The position numbers were made by a program, and so were the translations under genes. The notes under the pieces are model-generated. The model worked only from the letters and a program-made list of their open reading frames with translations, was not told where the DNA came from and did no database searches. DNA of 28,330 nucleotides from Thermoproteota archaeon. GTDB lineage: Archaea; Korarchaeota; JAOZGF01; JAOZFZ01. The first letter of the stretch is position 1. The number at the start of each line of letters is the position of its first letter. The DNA lies in contig JAOZFT010000009.1 in assembly GCA_027492035.1 (NCBI GenBank), forward strand, positions 1 to 28,330, in the 5' to 3' direction. Positions 1-8,591 of this stretch are shown here, piece by piece.

Positions 1-909
1 TCCCTTCCACACCTGCTCATAGACCTCAGAGAATTCTGTTCCGGGGATCAGATCTATGAATCAGTGGAGCTAAGTTTGAGGAGAACTCTTTCAAAACTCA
101 AGGGGTTGAAGAGATACCTGGAAACAGTTTCAGGTATCACGATTGCAGGTTTCTCGGTTAGCTTCCACGAGAGAAGAATGGGCACCATATCATCTATTTT
201 AAAGGCATTAAACGAGTGGGCGGGAGACCAAGACACATACTTCGCTATAGCAATAGATGAAGCCCAGGGGCTTAAAGTAGTTCCAGGGTTTCCAAGGTTA
301 ATTGCTCATGTTTACGATTACCTGGAGAGGATTAAACTGATCATGGCAGGTTCCCAGGTTGGTTTACTGGACAGGTTCCTAGGCAAAGGAAACCCTGAAT
401 CCCCCCTTTTTGCAAGGCCCTTTTTAGAGGTGAAACTGGATAGACTTAGCAAGGAGAAGTCCCTGGATTTCCTGAGGAGAGGTTTCTCTGAGCTAGGAAT
501 AAGTTGTAGAGAGGAAAACTTGGAAGAAACATTTTCAAGGCTTAACGGAGTAATTGGTTGGCTTGCAAACTACGGTTACTACGCCACAGTTAAAGGGCAT
601 CAAAAAGCCTTAGAGCTCACAGTGAATGAGGGATCCACACTTGTCGCCAGTGAAATTGAAAACTTCCTTTCAAACAGAAGACCGGCTAGGAGAAGATACA
701 TTTCAATTTTAAAGCTTCTATCAACCAGACCAATGAGGTGGTCAGAGTTGAAGAGAGGTCTCTACGCCGAAGTAGGTAAAGTAAACGATAAAAACTTCAC
801 TCACTACACCAAAGAACTTATTTCATATGGATTCCTGGTGAAAGGAAAGGAGGGGATTTACAAGTTAGCTGACCCTCTCATCTCAGAAGCCATTAAAATA
901 ATAAGATAA
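1..909 (+). CDS. Archaeal AAA-type ATPase (ATPase_2 family), 5' end outside window
   Basis: The frame is open from the first base, so the true start lies upstream; 302 residues are visible. A GTG at 64 is only an internal codon, because coding-like sequence (HLLIDLREF) precedes it. The visible part lacks the P-loop but has a hydrophobic strand ending in IAIDEAQG (Walker B, about residues 83-89), then a sensor-like strand LIMAGSQVG, a helical lid, and a C-terminal winged-helix region (about 236-300, ILKLLSTRPMRWSELKRGL). This order matches the archaeal ATP-binding proteins of the ATPase_2/DUF234 type, which are common in thermophilic archaea and mostly of unknown cellular role. No partner gene is visible downstream. 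Family is confident; substrate or function is not known. Confidence 0.85.
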   Translation, partial: SLPHLLIDLREFCSGDQIYESVELSLRRTLSKLKGLKRYLETVSGITIAGFSVSFHERRMGTISSILKALNEWAGDQDTYFAIAIDEAQGLKVVPGFPRLIAHVYDYLERIKLIMAGSQVGLLDRFLGKGNPESPLFARPFLEVKLDRLSKEKSLDFLRRGFSELGISCREENLEETFSRLNGVIGWLANYGYYATVKGHQKALELTVNEGSTLVASEIENFLSNRRPARRRYISILKLLSTRPMRWSELKRGLYAEVGKVNDKNFTHYTKELISYGFLVKGKEGIYKLADPLISEAIKIIR

Positions 910-1224
910 ATACTAATTTTACCTGTATCTAATGCCCAGCAAAAATTCATCTGTTAAAATTATGTTGAAAAAAGTGGATTAATTCAAGAAACAACCTCAC
1001 TAAGTTTTTCTTCTCATTAATGGAATAGGTAAATCACCTAGTTCCCTGAATTTTAGAGTTCTTAAACTTTCTCAATGTTTTCCTTGTCAACACATCCCTT
1101 CAAAATTTTTGTTTTCATTATAAAAACGCAATGAATCTTTTTTACTTTCGAGAAAAATGATGTTTATGTTAAATGAAGAATTTATAGGATTCTATTTTTA
1201 GGTTTGATACTCATGAAAGAGGTT
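910..1224. other. Intergenic gap, AT-rich
   Basis: About 315 bases between the ATPase and the remains of a PIN toxin. Stops are frequent in all frames and I see no RNA-like GC island, repeat or convincing promoter. Probably decayed or spacer sequence. Confidence 0.5.
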
Positions 1225-1595
1225 TTATGTTTCTCTAGTAATGAATTGTAAATTGTGGGTTACTGCAGTTGCTGCTGTTGTTGCATTTGCTAAACTCATG
1301 GTTTGCCTTGATCTCGTTAGCTGATCATTTATTTCAGCTGATTTTTTTAGCGATTTCATAAGTATATGGGACTATTTTAAATCTCATAAGCTCTGACTCT
1401 GCTCTTCTAAGCATTTCCGGTAGCCTTGATAAGTTTTCCCGGTGAGAGAAATAAACCCCCAAAAGGTATCCATGTGCGGAAATGACAAATACTGCGCGGT
1501 AAGCCATTTCTTCATCAACCTTCTTTGCGAACCTTACAGCACCTTTGTCTCCTCTTACCAAATCAATAATGAAATTGGTGTCAAAACAGATACAT
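1225..1595 (-). pseudogene. Broken PIN-domain (VapC-like) toxin gene
   Basis: Three reading frames joined give one PIN-domain protein of about 120 residues. The N-terminus reads ICFDTNFIIDLVRG, with the first catalytic Asp, but the only nearby ATG (1595-1593) is separated from it by one extra T. The middle (1334-1591) is open and ends in a TGA. Beyond a run of seven A (on the minus strand) the next frame continues with AEINDQLTRS...ATAVTHNLQFITRET, a typical PIN C-terminus, ending at 1225. Two further acidic positions are changed: the expected SAHELLLG Glu is Gly (SAHGYLLG), and the expected ADA Asp is Asn (LANA). VapC toxins are Mg-dependent RNases; this copy should be inactive. No intact antitoxin gene is visible upstream. 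Confidence 0.8.
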
Positions 1596-1655
1596 CTTTA
1601 TCACTGTAAGGAAGCCGTTAAACATCTCCTTTCTTTCCGCATCTAATCTTAAGAA

Positions 1656-1894
1656 GTGAAGTCCTCTATAGCCCACCTTTGTCTTAAACGGCTGAAACAG
1701 CTTTTAAACTGCACTTTTAACAGTTACCTTGCTCCCAAGTTTCGTCTCCATTTTTTATTAAGGAAGGAAAGCGGGGAAGTTTTGGAAGAATTTGTTGATA
1801 AACCTAAAGGAGACCCTGAAAACCCTTTAACAACCAATGAATTAAAGGAAAAATAGACTCTGAAAAAGAAGTAAACGTTTCTGAATACATTTAA
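1656..1894 (+). pseudogene. Remnant of MmgE/PrpD-family protein (C-terminal fragment)
   Basis: The segment 1760-1853 encodes SGEVLEEFVDKPKGDPENPL followed by TTNELKEK, which resembles the C-terminal signature of MmgE/PrpD (2-methylcitrate dehydratase-like) proteins, where a YPKGDPxNPL(T/S)xEEL motif ends the second domain. A TAG stop follows; one base shift continues with IDSEKEVNVSEYI to a stop at 1894, as a decayed tail. Family members are about 450 residues, so only the last sixth survives. Upstream residues (from a GTG at 1656) do not look family-like. It is a fossil of a lost gene; the family call rests on one motif region. Confidence 0.5.
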
Positions 1895-2011
1895 CTCCAT
1901 AAAACTTTTTAAAAGGGTTGAAGTAAGAAAATTTCGGGAAAAACACTTAAAAAGAAAGCACAAGCCTTTTTAGGCGAAAAAAGGAAAGAAAATAATTTTG
2001 GGTGTTTAGAA

Positions 2012-3127
2012 ATGTCTCCTTCCGAAAAGCTAAAGTTAAGTTTATTGGTTGCTTTCACAGTTTTTATGCTGGTTTCGGGGTGTTTAGGCCAAACCGCTAA
2101 GCCTAAACCTTCACCCACAAAACATACTTCACCACCCACTATTCACCCAACTAAGAAACCAGCTGCTTCACCTTCTGCAACTGCTTCCCCAACCATTAAA
2201 CCACCTACATCCACTCCTCAACCCTCAAAACCTTCACAAAAGTTTAAAGGAGACATTTATGTAGCAATAGTGATGCACAGTGAAGACCCTCACCATCCAG
2301 CATATCCAGACTTTAGGACAAACAAGTCAGCCTATATACAGTACAGGCAAGGACTGCTTAAATTCGCTGAAATACTGTATAATCATGGCTTAAAATTCGA
2401 TTTCCAAACTGACTGGAACTTCCTGGAAGGAATTAGAAAATGGGAAAACCAGAAACTTACAAGTTCAACCCAGGGAATGAACATAATAAAGTACCTGCAT
2501 GATGTGTTAGGGGATGAAATAGATCCCCACAGCCATGAACATGATGGATACAATTACGCAGATGTGGCTTACCTTATTCAGTTACTCGACACACAGCCTT
2601 CCACAGTTGTCGGGGGCCACATTTACAACCCGAAAAGTCCAAATTATCAAAACTGGCCTAGGTTTGAAGAAACACTTAAGGGGTTAAAGTATCCTGAGGC
2701 TGAATGGAAAGCTGAAATACTTTGGGGAGAAAGCACCGTAAACCATGTTGATGACCCTGTTGTTTCAGGAGTTTGGAAACCTAAAGACCCTTATCATTTC
2801 TTTGAGCATAGTGAAAAAGGGAAACTTATAACTATAGGAGGTTACGAGAGGAACATAGAGGGTGTAAATGAACTTGTTTCAAAATATGAAAAAGGAGAGT
2901 TGGAAAACGGTAAAATTTACACAGTTAATGTTTTTGTTGAACAGAGTCAAGCAGTGAGTGAGGACTTTAGGTCATTTTTTGAGAAAACAATTTTGAATAG
3001 CCTTGAAAAGTTGGAAAGTGAAGACTTGATTTACGTAACAACTCTAGAAGATATAGCAAAGATTTGGAAAGAAAAATATCATGAAATCCCAAATATTTAC
3101 ATAAAGTATATACCGAAACTTTCTTGA
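2012..3127 (+). CDS. Secreted lipoprotein with deacetylase-like metal-site pattern
   Basis: 371 residues. The N-terminus has a basic start, a hydrophobic helix (residues 9-22) and a lipobox LVSGC with Cys24, so it is probably exported and lipid-anchored outside the cell. Residues 25-78 are a Pro/Thr/Ser-rich linker typical of archaeal surface lipoproteins. The globular part begins DIYVAIVMHSEDP (residues 81-93) and has a His cluster DPHSHEHD (171-178), an arrangement reminiscent of the NodB/polysaccharide-deacetylase and related beta/alpha-barrel metal enzymes. That function is inferred from pattern only. ATG start; no clear Shine-Dalgarno site, but a TATA-like ACTTTTTAAAAG lies about 100 bases upstream. 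The carotenoid hydratase gene starts 18 bases after the stop, so the two are probably co-transcribed. Confidence 0.75.
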   Translation: MSPSEKLKLSLLVAFTVFMLVSGCLGQTAKPKPSPTKHTSPPTIHPTKKPAASPSATASPTIKPPTSTPQPSKPSQKFKGDIYVAIVMHSEDPHHPAYPDFRTNKSAYIQYRQGLLKFAEILYNHGLKFDFQTDWNFLEGIRKWENQKLTSSTQGMNIIKYLHDVLGDEIDPHSHEHDGYNYADVAYLIQLLDTQPSTVVGGHIYNPKSPNYQNWPRFEETLKGLKYPEAEWKAEILWGESTVNHVDDPVVSGVWKPKDPYHFFEHSEKGKLITIGGYERNIEGVNELVSKYEKGELENGKIYTVNVFVEQSQAVSEDFRSFFEKTILNSLEKLESEDLIYVTTLEDIAKIWKEKYHEIPNIYIKYIPKLS

Positions 3128-3145
3128 AAGAGGGGGGAGGGCTTT

Positions 3146-3943
3146 TTGCAGCGTATTTTTCAAAGTAAGAGAACGAATTACCAAAAAATTTTTTACAATG
3201 GATCACTTTCAGCTTTGGTCTTCAGCTACTTTTTGTTAGGAACAGAAATTTGGGCTTACATTAACTCTTGGGCAAATGTAATTTTTGGTTTAAGGATTTC
3301 AGCAGTTGCGGCAGTGGTAGCTACAGCTCTTCTTCACTCCTTCTACTTAGTAAATGTAAAGAAAGGACTAATGATTCTTTGTTCCTCATTAACAATTGGT
3401 TTTTTCATGGAGATTGTAGGCGTTACAACAGGTTTCCCTTTTGGAGGTTACATATACAACAAATCCCTTTTCCTACTTTTTAACAAAGTTTTTATAGGTG
3501 TACCGCCCATGTGGTTCACATTAGGCTACATAGCTTTAAACATAACTAATGAGTTGCTTGGTGGAGAAAAGAAGCCATTAATTTATTTCTTAGTCATAGA
3601 TAGTTTCTGTTTGACTTCATGGGATTTAACAATGGATCCAGTAATGTCGACAGGGCTTCACACATGGACCTGGGTAAAGGGAGAATTTTTCGGTGTGCCT
3701 TTAACTAATTTTGTGGGATGGACCTTTACAGGGTTAATAATATCCTTTATGAACCGAGTAGTTATTCTTCATGGAAAAAGGGAAACCAAGAAAGAAAAAA
3801 TAGATGTTATGCTTTATCTTTACCTTTATTTACTGGTTTATTTTGTTTATCTCTCAATTTACTGTCACCATCCTGAATTTGCAGTTCCAGGAATATTCGC
3901 TATGGTTCCTTACTTACTATTGCCTAAAAAGAAAAAAACTTAA
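3146..3943 (+). CDS. Carotenoid biosynthesis membrane protein (DUF422, CruF-like hydratase)
   Basis: 265 residues with about seven to eight hydrophobic helices. TTG start preceded by a GGGGGGAGGG purine block. Motifs of the DUF422 family are visible: a membrane helix with FFMEIVGVTTGFPFGGYIY, the segment GVPPMWFTLGYIALNI, the acidic stretch WDLTMDPVMSTGLHTWTW, and GVPLTNFVGWTFTGL. Haloarchaeal members (CruF) hydrate the end groups of the C50 carotenoid bisanhydrobacterioruberin; other members are only annotated as carotenoid biosynthesis proteins. No phytoene synthase, desaturase or lycopene elongase is in the window, so the substrate here is unknown. Likely second gene of a two-gene unit with the upstream lipoprotein. 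Confidence 0.85.
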   Translation: MQRIFQSKRTNYQKIFYNGSLSALVFSYFLLGTEIWAYINSWANVIFGLRISAVAAVVATALLHSFYLVNVKKGLMILCSSLTIGFFMEIVGVTTGFPFGGYIYNKSLFLLFNKVFIGVPPMWFTLGYIALNITNELLGGEKKPLIYFLVIDSFCLTSWDLTMDPVMSTGLHTWTWVKGEFFGVPLTNFVGWTFTGLIISFMNRVVILHGKRETKKEKIDVMLYLYLYLLVYFVYLSIYCHHPEFAVPGIFAMVPYLLLPKKKKT

Positions 3944-4168
3944 ACAAAAACTAAGGTTTTCATGTTTAATCTTTAAACACTTGAAGAAAAAGACGTAGAG
4001 AAAGGTTTAAAGGAGAAAAAGCCTGGAAAAAATCAAAGGAAACAAACGAAAAACAAGAAGGATGTAAAATTAAAGAAAACAAAAGGAACACTTTTAAAAA
4101 CCTATTTCTCCCAAGTAATGCTTAGCAAATAGTTCAAAGTAATCCCCCAACGCTTTTTGAGCAATATC

Positions 4169-4543
4169 TTACGTGCTTTTGTCTCCATACTTAAAAATTA
4201 ATTTTTGGGAGTAAGGAGCAACACCTGCAAGAATTTCCTTCCCTATATATCTGTCGAATTCAAACCATTTACCTGAGATATTACTTATTAATCTGGCGCA
4301 AGTTATGAACGGCACCCATGTGTCAATTTCGTAAAGTCGCTGGTAATCTTCTCCCCAATTCTTCATTTTCTCAATTACTTTATTTAATGAGGAAGTTAAA
4401 AGGTTGCTGTCTTCCATAAACCAGAAATTAAAATAGTTCCTAGCTAAAAGAATGGTTAAGTAAGGGTACTCGCTAGGCTTCAAATCTATAACATACACAC
4501 CTATGTTTCCAGCAGATTCAACGGGTTTCTTTGTAAGTTTCAA
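4169..4543 (-). CDS. Uncharacterised protein, probably truncated by an in-frame TAA
   Basis: 124 residues, not recognised. TTG start at 4543 with AGGAGTG upstream. The protein is soluble-looking, with aromatic-rich helices (NYFNFWFMED, MKNWGEDYQRLYEID, GKWFEFDRYIG). After the TAA stop at 4171-4169 the same frame stays open for 24 more codons and reads DIAQKALGDYFELFAKHYLG, then EIGF and a second TAA at 4096-4094. That extension is protein-like and amphipathic, so the ancestral protein was probably about 149 residues. The stop is TAA, so it is neither a selenocysteine nor a pyrrolysine codon. It may be a recent nonsense mutation in a dispensable gene. Confidence 0.6.
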   Translation of the reverse strand: MKLTKKPVESAGNIGVYVIDLKPSEYPYLTILLARNYFNFWFMEDSNLLTSSLNKVIEKMKNWGEDYQRLYEIDTWVPFITCARLISNISGKWFEFDRYIGKEILAGVAPYSQKLIFKYGDKST

Positions 4544-4828
4544 ATATTCACTCCTATCTCTCCTTTTTCAAAAGAAACAAATAATCCACTAATCATTGTT
4601 GCTACTTTCCTTTTTAGTTTTTAGGAGATATCGAAAAATGGTTTATAAATTTTGTTCCTTAAACTTTTTAGCTTTGTTAATGGGTACAGAAACAACCCTG
4701 TTTTCACAGCGTCAATATTAAGGAAAAAAAGTTTTACAAAAAAGAAATAAATTAAAAAAAGAGAAATAAAAAGTATTTTCAAGAAACTTTGTTTTTTAGG
4801 ATTTATAGGTTAGGAAGAATGGAGGGGG

Positions 4829-5167
4829 GTGGCAGTGTTTAACGTTTTAGGGACAATAATCGGGTGGATAATTTCAGCCATAGCTGTTTGGGTTTCTCAA
4901 AAAATTGTTTTGGAGGAAAGGAAAGAGAAAGGGTTTGTTTCATGCCTGGGATTAACTCTTTCAGGGACAATACTCGGATGGATTCTGGGTTTTATACCTT
5001 TAATAGGTTGGCTTCTTTCAATCATAACTTGGCTGCTCCTCATTAAAGTTTGGTTTGACATTAGTTGGTTAAGGGCCTTAGTTATAGCGATACTTGCCTG
5101 GATAATCCTGATAATAATGAATGTAATAGTTAAAGTACTGAATTTACAGTTTGGACTTCATTTCTGA
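4829..5167 (+). CDS. Small integral membrane protein, unknown function
   Basis: 112 residues, GTG start placed just behind the GGAGGGGGG ribosome site; a second GTG six bases on is also possible. Four hydrophobic segments are visible: VLGTIIGWIISAIAVWV (about 5-21), LTLSGTILGWILGFIPLIGW (about 42-61), LLSIITWLLLIKVWF (about 62-76), and LRALVIAILAWIILIIMNVI (about 81-100). Glycines are regularly spaced and charges are few, as in small archaeal membrane proteins of unknown role. It is isolated from its neighbours by more than 240 bases on each side. No enzyme or transporter motif was found. Confidence 0.7.
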   Translation: MAVFNVLGTIIGWIISAIAVWVSQKIVLEERKEKGFVSCLGLTLSGTILGWILGFIPLIGWLLSIITWLLLIKVWFDISWLRALVIAILAWIILIIMNVIVKVLNLQFGLHF

Positions 5168-5416
5168 AAAACGCAATGTTCCTTTTTCCTCCCCAGTTGA
5201 ACAGCAAAACGTAACAGATATTTTTAAAAAGGGCTTAGTAAAAATCAATTTTACACAGAAGCATAAAGGGAACACTTGCTTTATAATTCAGGATTCTCCC
5301 AAGTCAACTTAAATCACAACGCTTCAATACTTGCTAGAGAAAATTCATTAAGAAACACTATTTCTCTCTCAAAAATTTTATAAATATGTAATTTACTATT
5401 TAAAATTTTGAAAAGG

Positions 5417-6025
5417 TCAATCCGAAGAAGTCAACTTAGGTTTTACGAATCCGTGGTTAATTAAGGTTATACGTTTCTCAACTTCCACTACTCCTCCTTC
5501 ATGCTTAAAAATTGTTTTAAATGTTGACTTCCATTTTCCGCCAGGGTTCAGAGAAATACTTGCTTCATTTACCCTAACAACCACGGTTCCATCCCCAGAT
5601 AAATCCTTTATCTCCAAATTTGCAGTTTTGTCTTTGAAAGGTAGACTATAAACCCCAAATAGATCACTGGCAGTTCCTCCACCAATTCCACCACTTAAAC
5701 TAGTGCCTGAACCATAAATCAGTTTTAAGGAAGAATTCAATTGAATGAATTCAGAATTAACAAAGCCTTCCAATACATGTGAATCTTCATTTAACCAGTA
5801 CTTTGGAAAATCAATGAACAAGTTAAAGGGTTTCCCTTCTAAAATTTTTCCGTGTTCATTTACCCAGAACTCTAAGAAAATGTATTCACCGGATTCAGCT
5901 CTCCTTCCAACCTCAGAAGGGGAAAGAAAAAACAAGGAAAACAAAAGCAACAAAGAAGTAATTAATGAAACTAGAACGAAAATTTTCCATCTGACCCTTA
6001 AATTCGGATCGATGCACTGTAACAT
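5417..6025 (-). CDS. Membrane-anchored extracytoplasmic protein, unknown function
   Basis: 202 residues, ATG start at 6025. A single hydrophobic helix (FVLVSLITSLLLLFSLFFL, about residues 16-34) follows a basic N-terminus; the rest is beta-rich and predicted outside the cell: YIFLEFWVNEHGKILEGKPF, a Gly-rich loop SGTSLSGGIGGGTASD, then strands with GDGTVVVRVNEASISLNPGG, and VEVEKRITLINHG. No Cys, zinc site or catalytic motif is evident. It resembles generic archaeal pilin-like or surface beta-sandwich proteins in layout only. It ends 60 bases after the start region of the TM2/zinc-ribbon gene's far end, on the same strand (6086-6445), so co-transcription downstream of that gene is possible. 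Confidence 0.65.
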   Translation of the reverse strand: MLQCIDPNLRVRWKIFVLVSLITSLLLLFSLFFLSPSEVGRRAESGEYIFLEFWVNEHGKILEGKPFNLFIDFPKYWLNEDSHVLEGFVNSEFIQLNSSLKLIYGSGTSLSGGIGGGTASDLFGVYSLPFKDKTANLEIKDLSGDGTVVVRVNEASISLNPGGKWKSTFKTIFKHEGGVVEVEKRITLINHGFVKPKLTSSD

Positions 6026-6085
6026 CCCATCACATCAATGGAGAATGAAAAATACAGTTAACCTACTGTATCAATTTAAGAAATA

Positions 6086-6445
6086 TTAAGAGTACTTTTT
6101 TAAAGCAGTTTTTCGGGCATCAAAAGCACTGAAAATCCCGATTATCAACCCCGCTGTCAAAAGGTAACTTGGTGATGTGTAAACAATCATTGCCCATAAT
6201 ATTAAAGCTCCAATCACCCATAACCCGCCTCTTTTCCACTTTCCAAGATAGAAGTGGCCAAGTCCAGCTACCAAGAAACCTAGAACAGTGGCTAACATAA
6301 CACTTTTCTTTTTCAAAGGCATCGTGTCCTGTTGGGAGACTGGAACAGCAACAGATTCTGCAGAAGTTACTACTTGTGCACCGCAACTTGGGCAAAAAGA
6401 TGCACCTGGAGGTATTTCTTTTCCGCATACATTACAGAAAGACAA
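6086..6445 (-). CDS. Zinc-ribbon protein with TM2-like membrane domain
   Basis: 119 residues, TTG start with GGTGTG six bases upstream. Residues 4-22 form a rubredoxin-like zinc ribbon (CNVCGKEIPPGASFCPSCG, two CxxC knuckles). A short linker leads to a TM2-like hairpin: KKKSVMLATVLGFLVAGLGH with FYLGKWKRGG between the two helices, and a third hydrophobic segment LLTAGLIIGIFSAFDA. The G-x-H-FYLGK turn is typical of TM2-domain proteins. Zinc-ribbon/TM2 fusions are widespread in archaea, with unknown function. It is divergent from the 631-residue surface protein gene, and neighbouring genes also carry zinc ribbons of the same type. Confidence 0.8.
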   Translation of the reverse strand: MSFCNVCGKEIPPGASFCPSCGAQVVTSAESVAVPVSQQDTMPLKKKSVMLATVLGFLVAGLGHFYLGKWKRGGLWVIGALILWAMIVYTSPSYLLTAGLIIGIFSAFDARKTALKKYS

Positions 6446-6689
6446 CTTTCACACCGGTAATTTTAACAGAATGAAAATTATTTAAATTTAACCTGGAATT
6501 ATGATGGAAATAGTAAAATTTAAATAAAAATTTTGCATCGATTTGTTCAAAACCAGTCTAGTTTGGTTGAATTACTTCTGATTCTTCCACTCTAGATGGA
6601 TCGCTTCTTTACGCTTAAGCAGAAGATAAAGAAGCTAAATTGAAGAGAAAATAAACCCAAAATCGCAAAAAAATGAGTTGAAACCTTAA

Positions 6690-8585
6690 ATGTATAATAA
6701 GAAACCTCTACTTCTTTTAATTATACCTTTAATTTTAGCTTCAACATTAACTGTGGTTGAAGTAAAATCTGAAGATGACGACCTTTGCAGTAAATATTGT
6801 GAAATACTTCACAACTATTTATTTTGGAAGGATAAATGGGAAAAGTGCAAGGCATCTGGTGGATGTGAAGAAGGCAATGACATATATATGCAGTATATAG
6901 CTGCTTTTCACAAATATACTAACTTTATTTCAAGCCATGATATCTCAGCATGTTCATGTGGAAAGTTAATCAGTGAGTCAACCAATAAACCAACCAATAA
7001 ACCAATCACTGATTCAGATAGTGACGGAGTTCCTGACGAGAGAGATGAGTGTCCAAATACACCTCCTGATGTTACCGTGGATGAAAAAGGATGCCCAGTG
7101 ACGACTTCCCAAGTAACCGATGAAGTATTCATTCAAAGCATTGATCCCCCTATAGGAACAGTGTTTTCTCCTGGGCAACAAGTAACTTTCAAGGCTTCAA
7201 TAAATTATGTATTAACTTCTAAACCTACAGGTGAAGTATATCTTTATGGTCAACCTTCAGAAACTTGGAGTCAAGCAGGATCTCTTACTGTTAGTCAGGG
7301 AAAAGGAAATATTCAGCTGCAATTTACATATACAGTTCCTGAAGATAAAGAAAGGTTCCTTGTTGTAGCTGCTTTGTACCCGGAAGAAGTTACTGATACA
7401 AAAACCTACGATTTTAAGGAGTTTTTCATAGTTCCAGAAAAGAAACTTTCTGTTTCGGTCTCTACAGATAGGGAAGTATACAACGTAAATGATACTGTGT
7501 GGGTTAGTGGTTCTGTAACTTCCACTGACCAAGATGTAACAGGTGCCACGGTTTCAATAGAGGTTACTAGTCCATCTGGTAAATACATTGCTGAAGTTGT
7601 CGAAGTTGATAGTCAAGGCAATTATCAGTGGCCATGTGACCTTAAGCTTGCCTTTAAAGGTGATGCACCTCCAGGGGAATGGAAAGTTAAGGTCAAAGCT
7701 TGGAAAACAGGTTGTAAAGAAGCATATGCAACTAAAACTTTTTCTGTTTCTGAATCTGTAACTAATGGTACATCCGCCTTGACAACTTTGATTATAGGGG
7801 CTGGAGGCCTTTCATTGGTGGGGTTACTTCTTAAGTCTTTATTTTCGAGAAAAAAGAAGATTCTGAAGCCTTCCACTGTTTCTACTACACCTTCTACGTC
7901 ACCTTCAATACTAAAATCTGTTCCTTCATTATTAGATGCTGCTGCATCGTTTCTTAGTTCTGGTGATACCTATCTAGAAGCTGTAGAGAAAGGAGTTAAT
8001 GCTTTAATGCCCTCAGGCCGAGGTGTGTTTATTACTACTGTTACACAACAAAGAGTATTTAGCACCTTAAGTAGAGCTAAGAAATGGGTGAAGAAATTCA
8101 AAAGTTCAAAATGGGGAGGAAGACTTAAGCGTTTAGGTAAATGGGGCACAGGTGTTGATTTATTTTCTAGAACATGGAGCGTGGTAAAAACTGGTATGGA
8201 GGAAGGAGTTGCTGAAGCTGGTGGCAAAGCAAGTGAAAAAGCAATTTCGTTCATTGTAACCACCGCATTTACACCTTTAGCTATTGTTGATATTATAACT
8301 GGTGGTAAAGTCTCCTCACTTGTTGAGAAAGGCGTAAGAAAAGTCAGAAAAACAACTGCAAACTTTATAGGTAAAGAAATTGATGCTCATTTTGAGAAGA
8401 TCCATGAGAAAAACATGAAAGAACAGAGAATGTTCCGTCACGAACTTGAAAGACTAAAAAGAAGAACCGACTTAACAAGCCAGGATAAGAAAAAGATCCT
8501 GAAGAATCTACGTAAAAAATTTAGAATGGAAGAACAGGAAAAAAGTTTCCTGGAGTTTATGCGTGATAAGCTTTTGTTCTTATGA
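6690..8585 (+). CDS. Large membrane-anchored surface protein with TSP3 repeat and cytoplasmic helical tail
   Basis: 631 residues. A signal peptide occupies residues 1-27. A Cys-rich helical region follows (C33, C37, C53, C59, C88, C90), then a thrombospondin-type-3-like calcium motif (DSDSDGVPDERDECP, 108-122, and GCP at 134-136). Two beta-sandwich segments come next, about 145-250 and 252-353; the second (DREVYNVNDTVWVSGSV) resembles macroglobulin MG2/Ig-like domains. A TM helix at about 363-382 ends in a basic SRKKK. The final 245 residues should face the cytoplasm: a Ser/Thr/Pro linker, a hydrophobic patch (FIVTTAFTPLAIVDIITGG, 521-539), and a strongly charged helical C-terminus (562-631). 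Stop to next ATG is 6 bases, so the zinc-ribbon protein is almost certainly co-transcribed. Function unknown; the shape suggests a sensor or adhesion receptor. Confidence 0.75.
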   Translation: MYNKKPLLLLIIPLILASTLTVVEVKSEDDDLCSKYCEILHNYLFWKDKWEKCKASGGCEEGNDIYMQYIAAFHKYTNFISSHDISACSCGKLISESTNKPTNKPITDSDSDGVPDERDECPNTPPDVTVDEKGCPVTTSQVTDEVFIQSIDPPIGTVFSPGQQVTFKASINYVLTSKPTGEVYLYGQPSETWSQAGSLTVSQGKGNIQLQFTYTVPEDKERFLVVAALYPEEVTDTKTYDFKEFFIVPEKKLSVSVSTDREVYNVNDTVWVSGSVTSTDQDVTGATVSIEVTSPSGKYIAEVVEVDSQGNYQWPCDLKLAFKGDAPPGEWKVKVKAWKTGCKEAYATKTFSVSESVTNGTSALTTLIIGAGGLSLVGLLLKSLFSRKKKILKPSTVSTTPSTSPSILKSVPSLLDAAASFLSSGDTYLEAVEKGVNALMPSGRGVFITTVTQQRVFSTLSRAKKWVKKFKSSKWGGRLKRLGKWGTGVDLFSRTWSVVKTGMEEGVAEAGGKASEKAISFIVTTAFTPLAIVDIITGGKVSSLVEKGVRKVRKTTANFIGKEIDAHFEKIHEKNMKEQRMFRHELERLKRRTDLTSQDKKKILKNLRKKFRMEEQEKSFLEFMRDKLLFL

Positions 8586-8591
8586 AGGTGA

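Noticed and set aside
1241-1324. Plus-strand 27-residue hydrophobic ORF
   Set aside because: It is antisense to the clear C-terminal frame of the VapC remnant, and has no ribosome site.
5268-5350. Similarity to the C-terminal region of the gene at 4094-4543 (shared CTTGGGAGAA on the minus strand)
   Set aside because: The match is about ten bases with weak flanks and the translated frame has stops; not enough to claim a paralog.
6495-6580. Possible C/D box small RNA between the TM2 gene and the surface protein
   Set aside because: A TGATGG box and a CTGA exist about 60 bases apart, but no internal C'/D' boxes or terminal stem were found.
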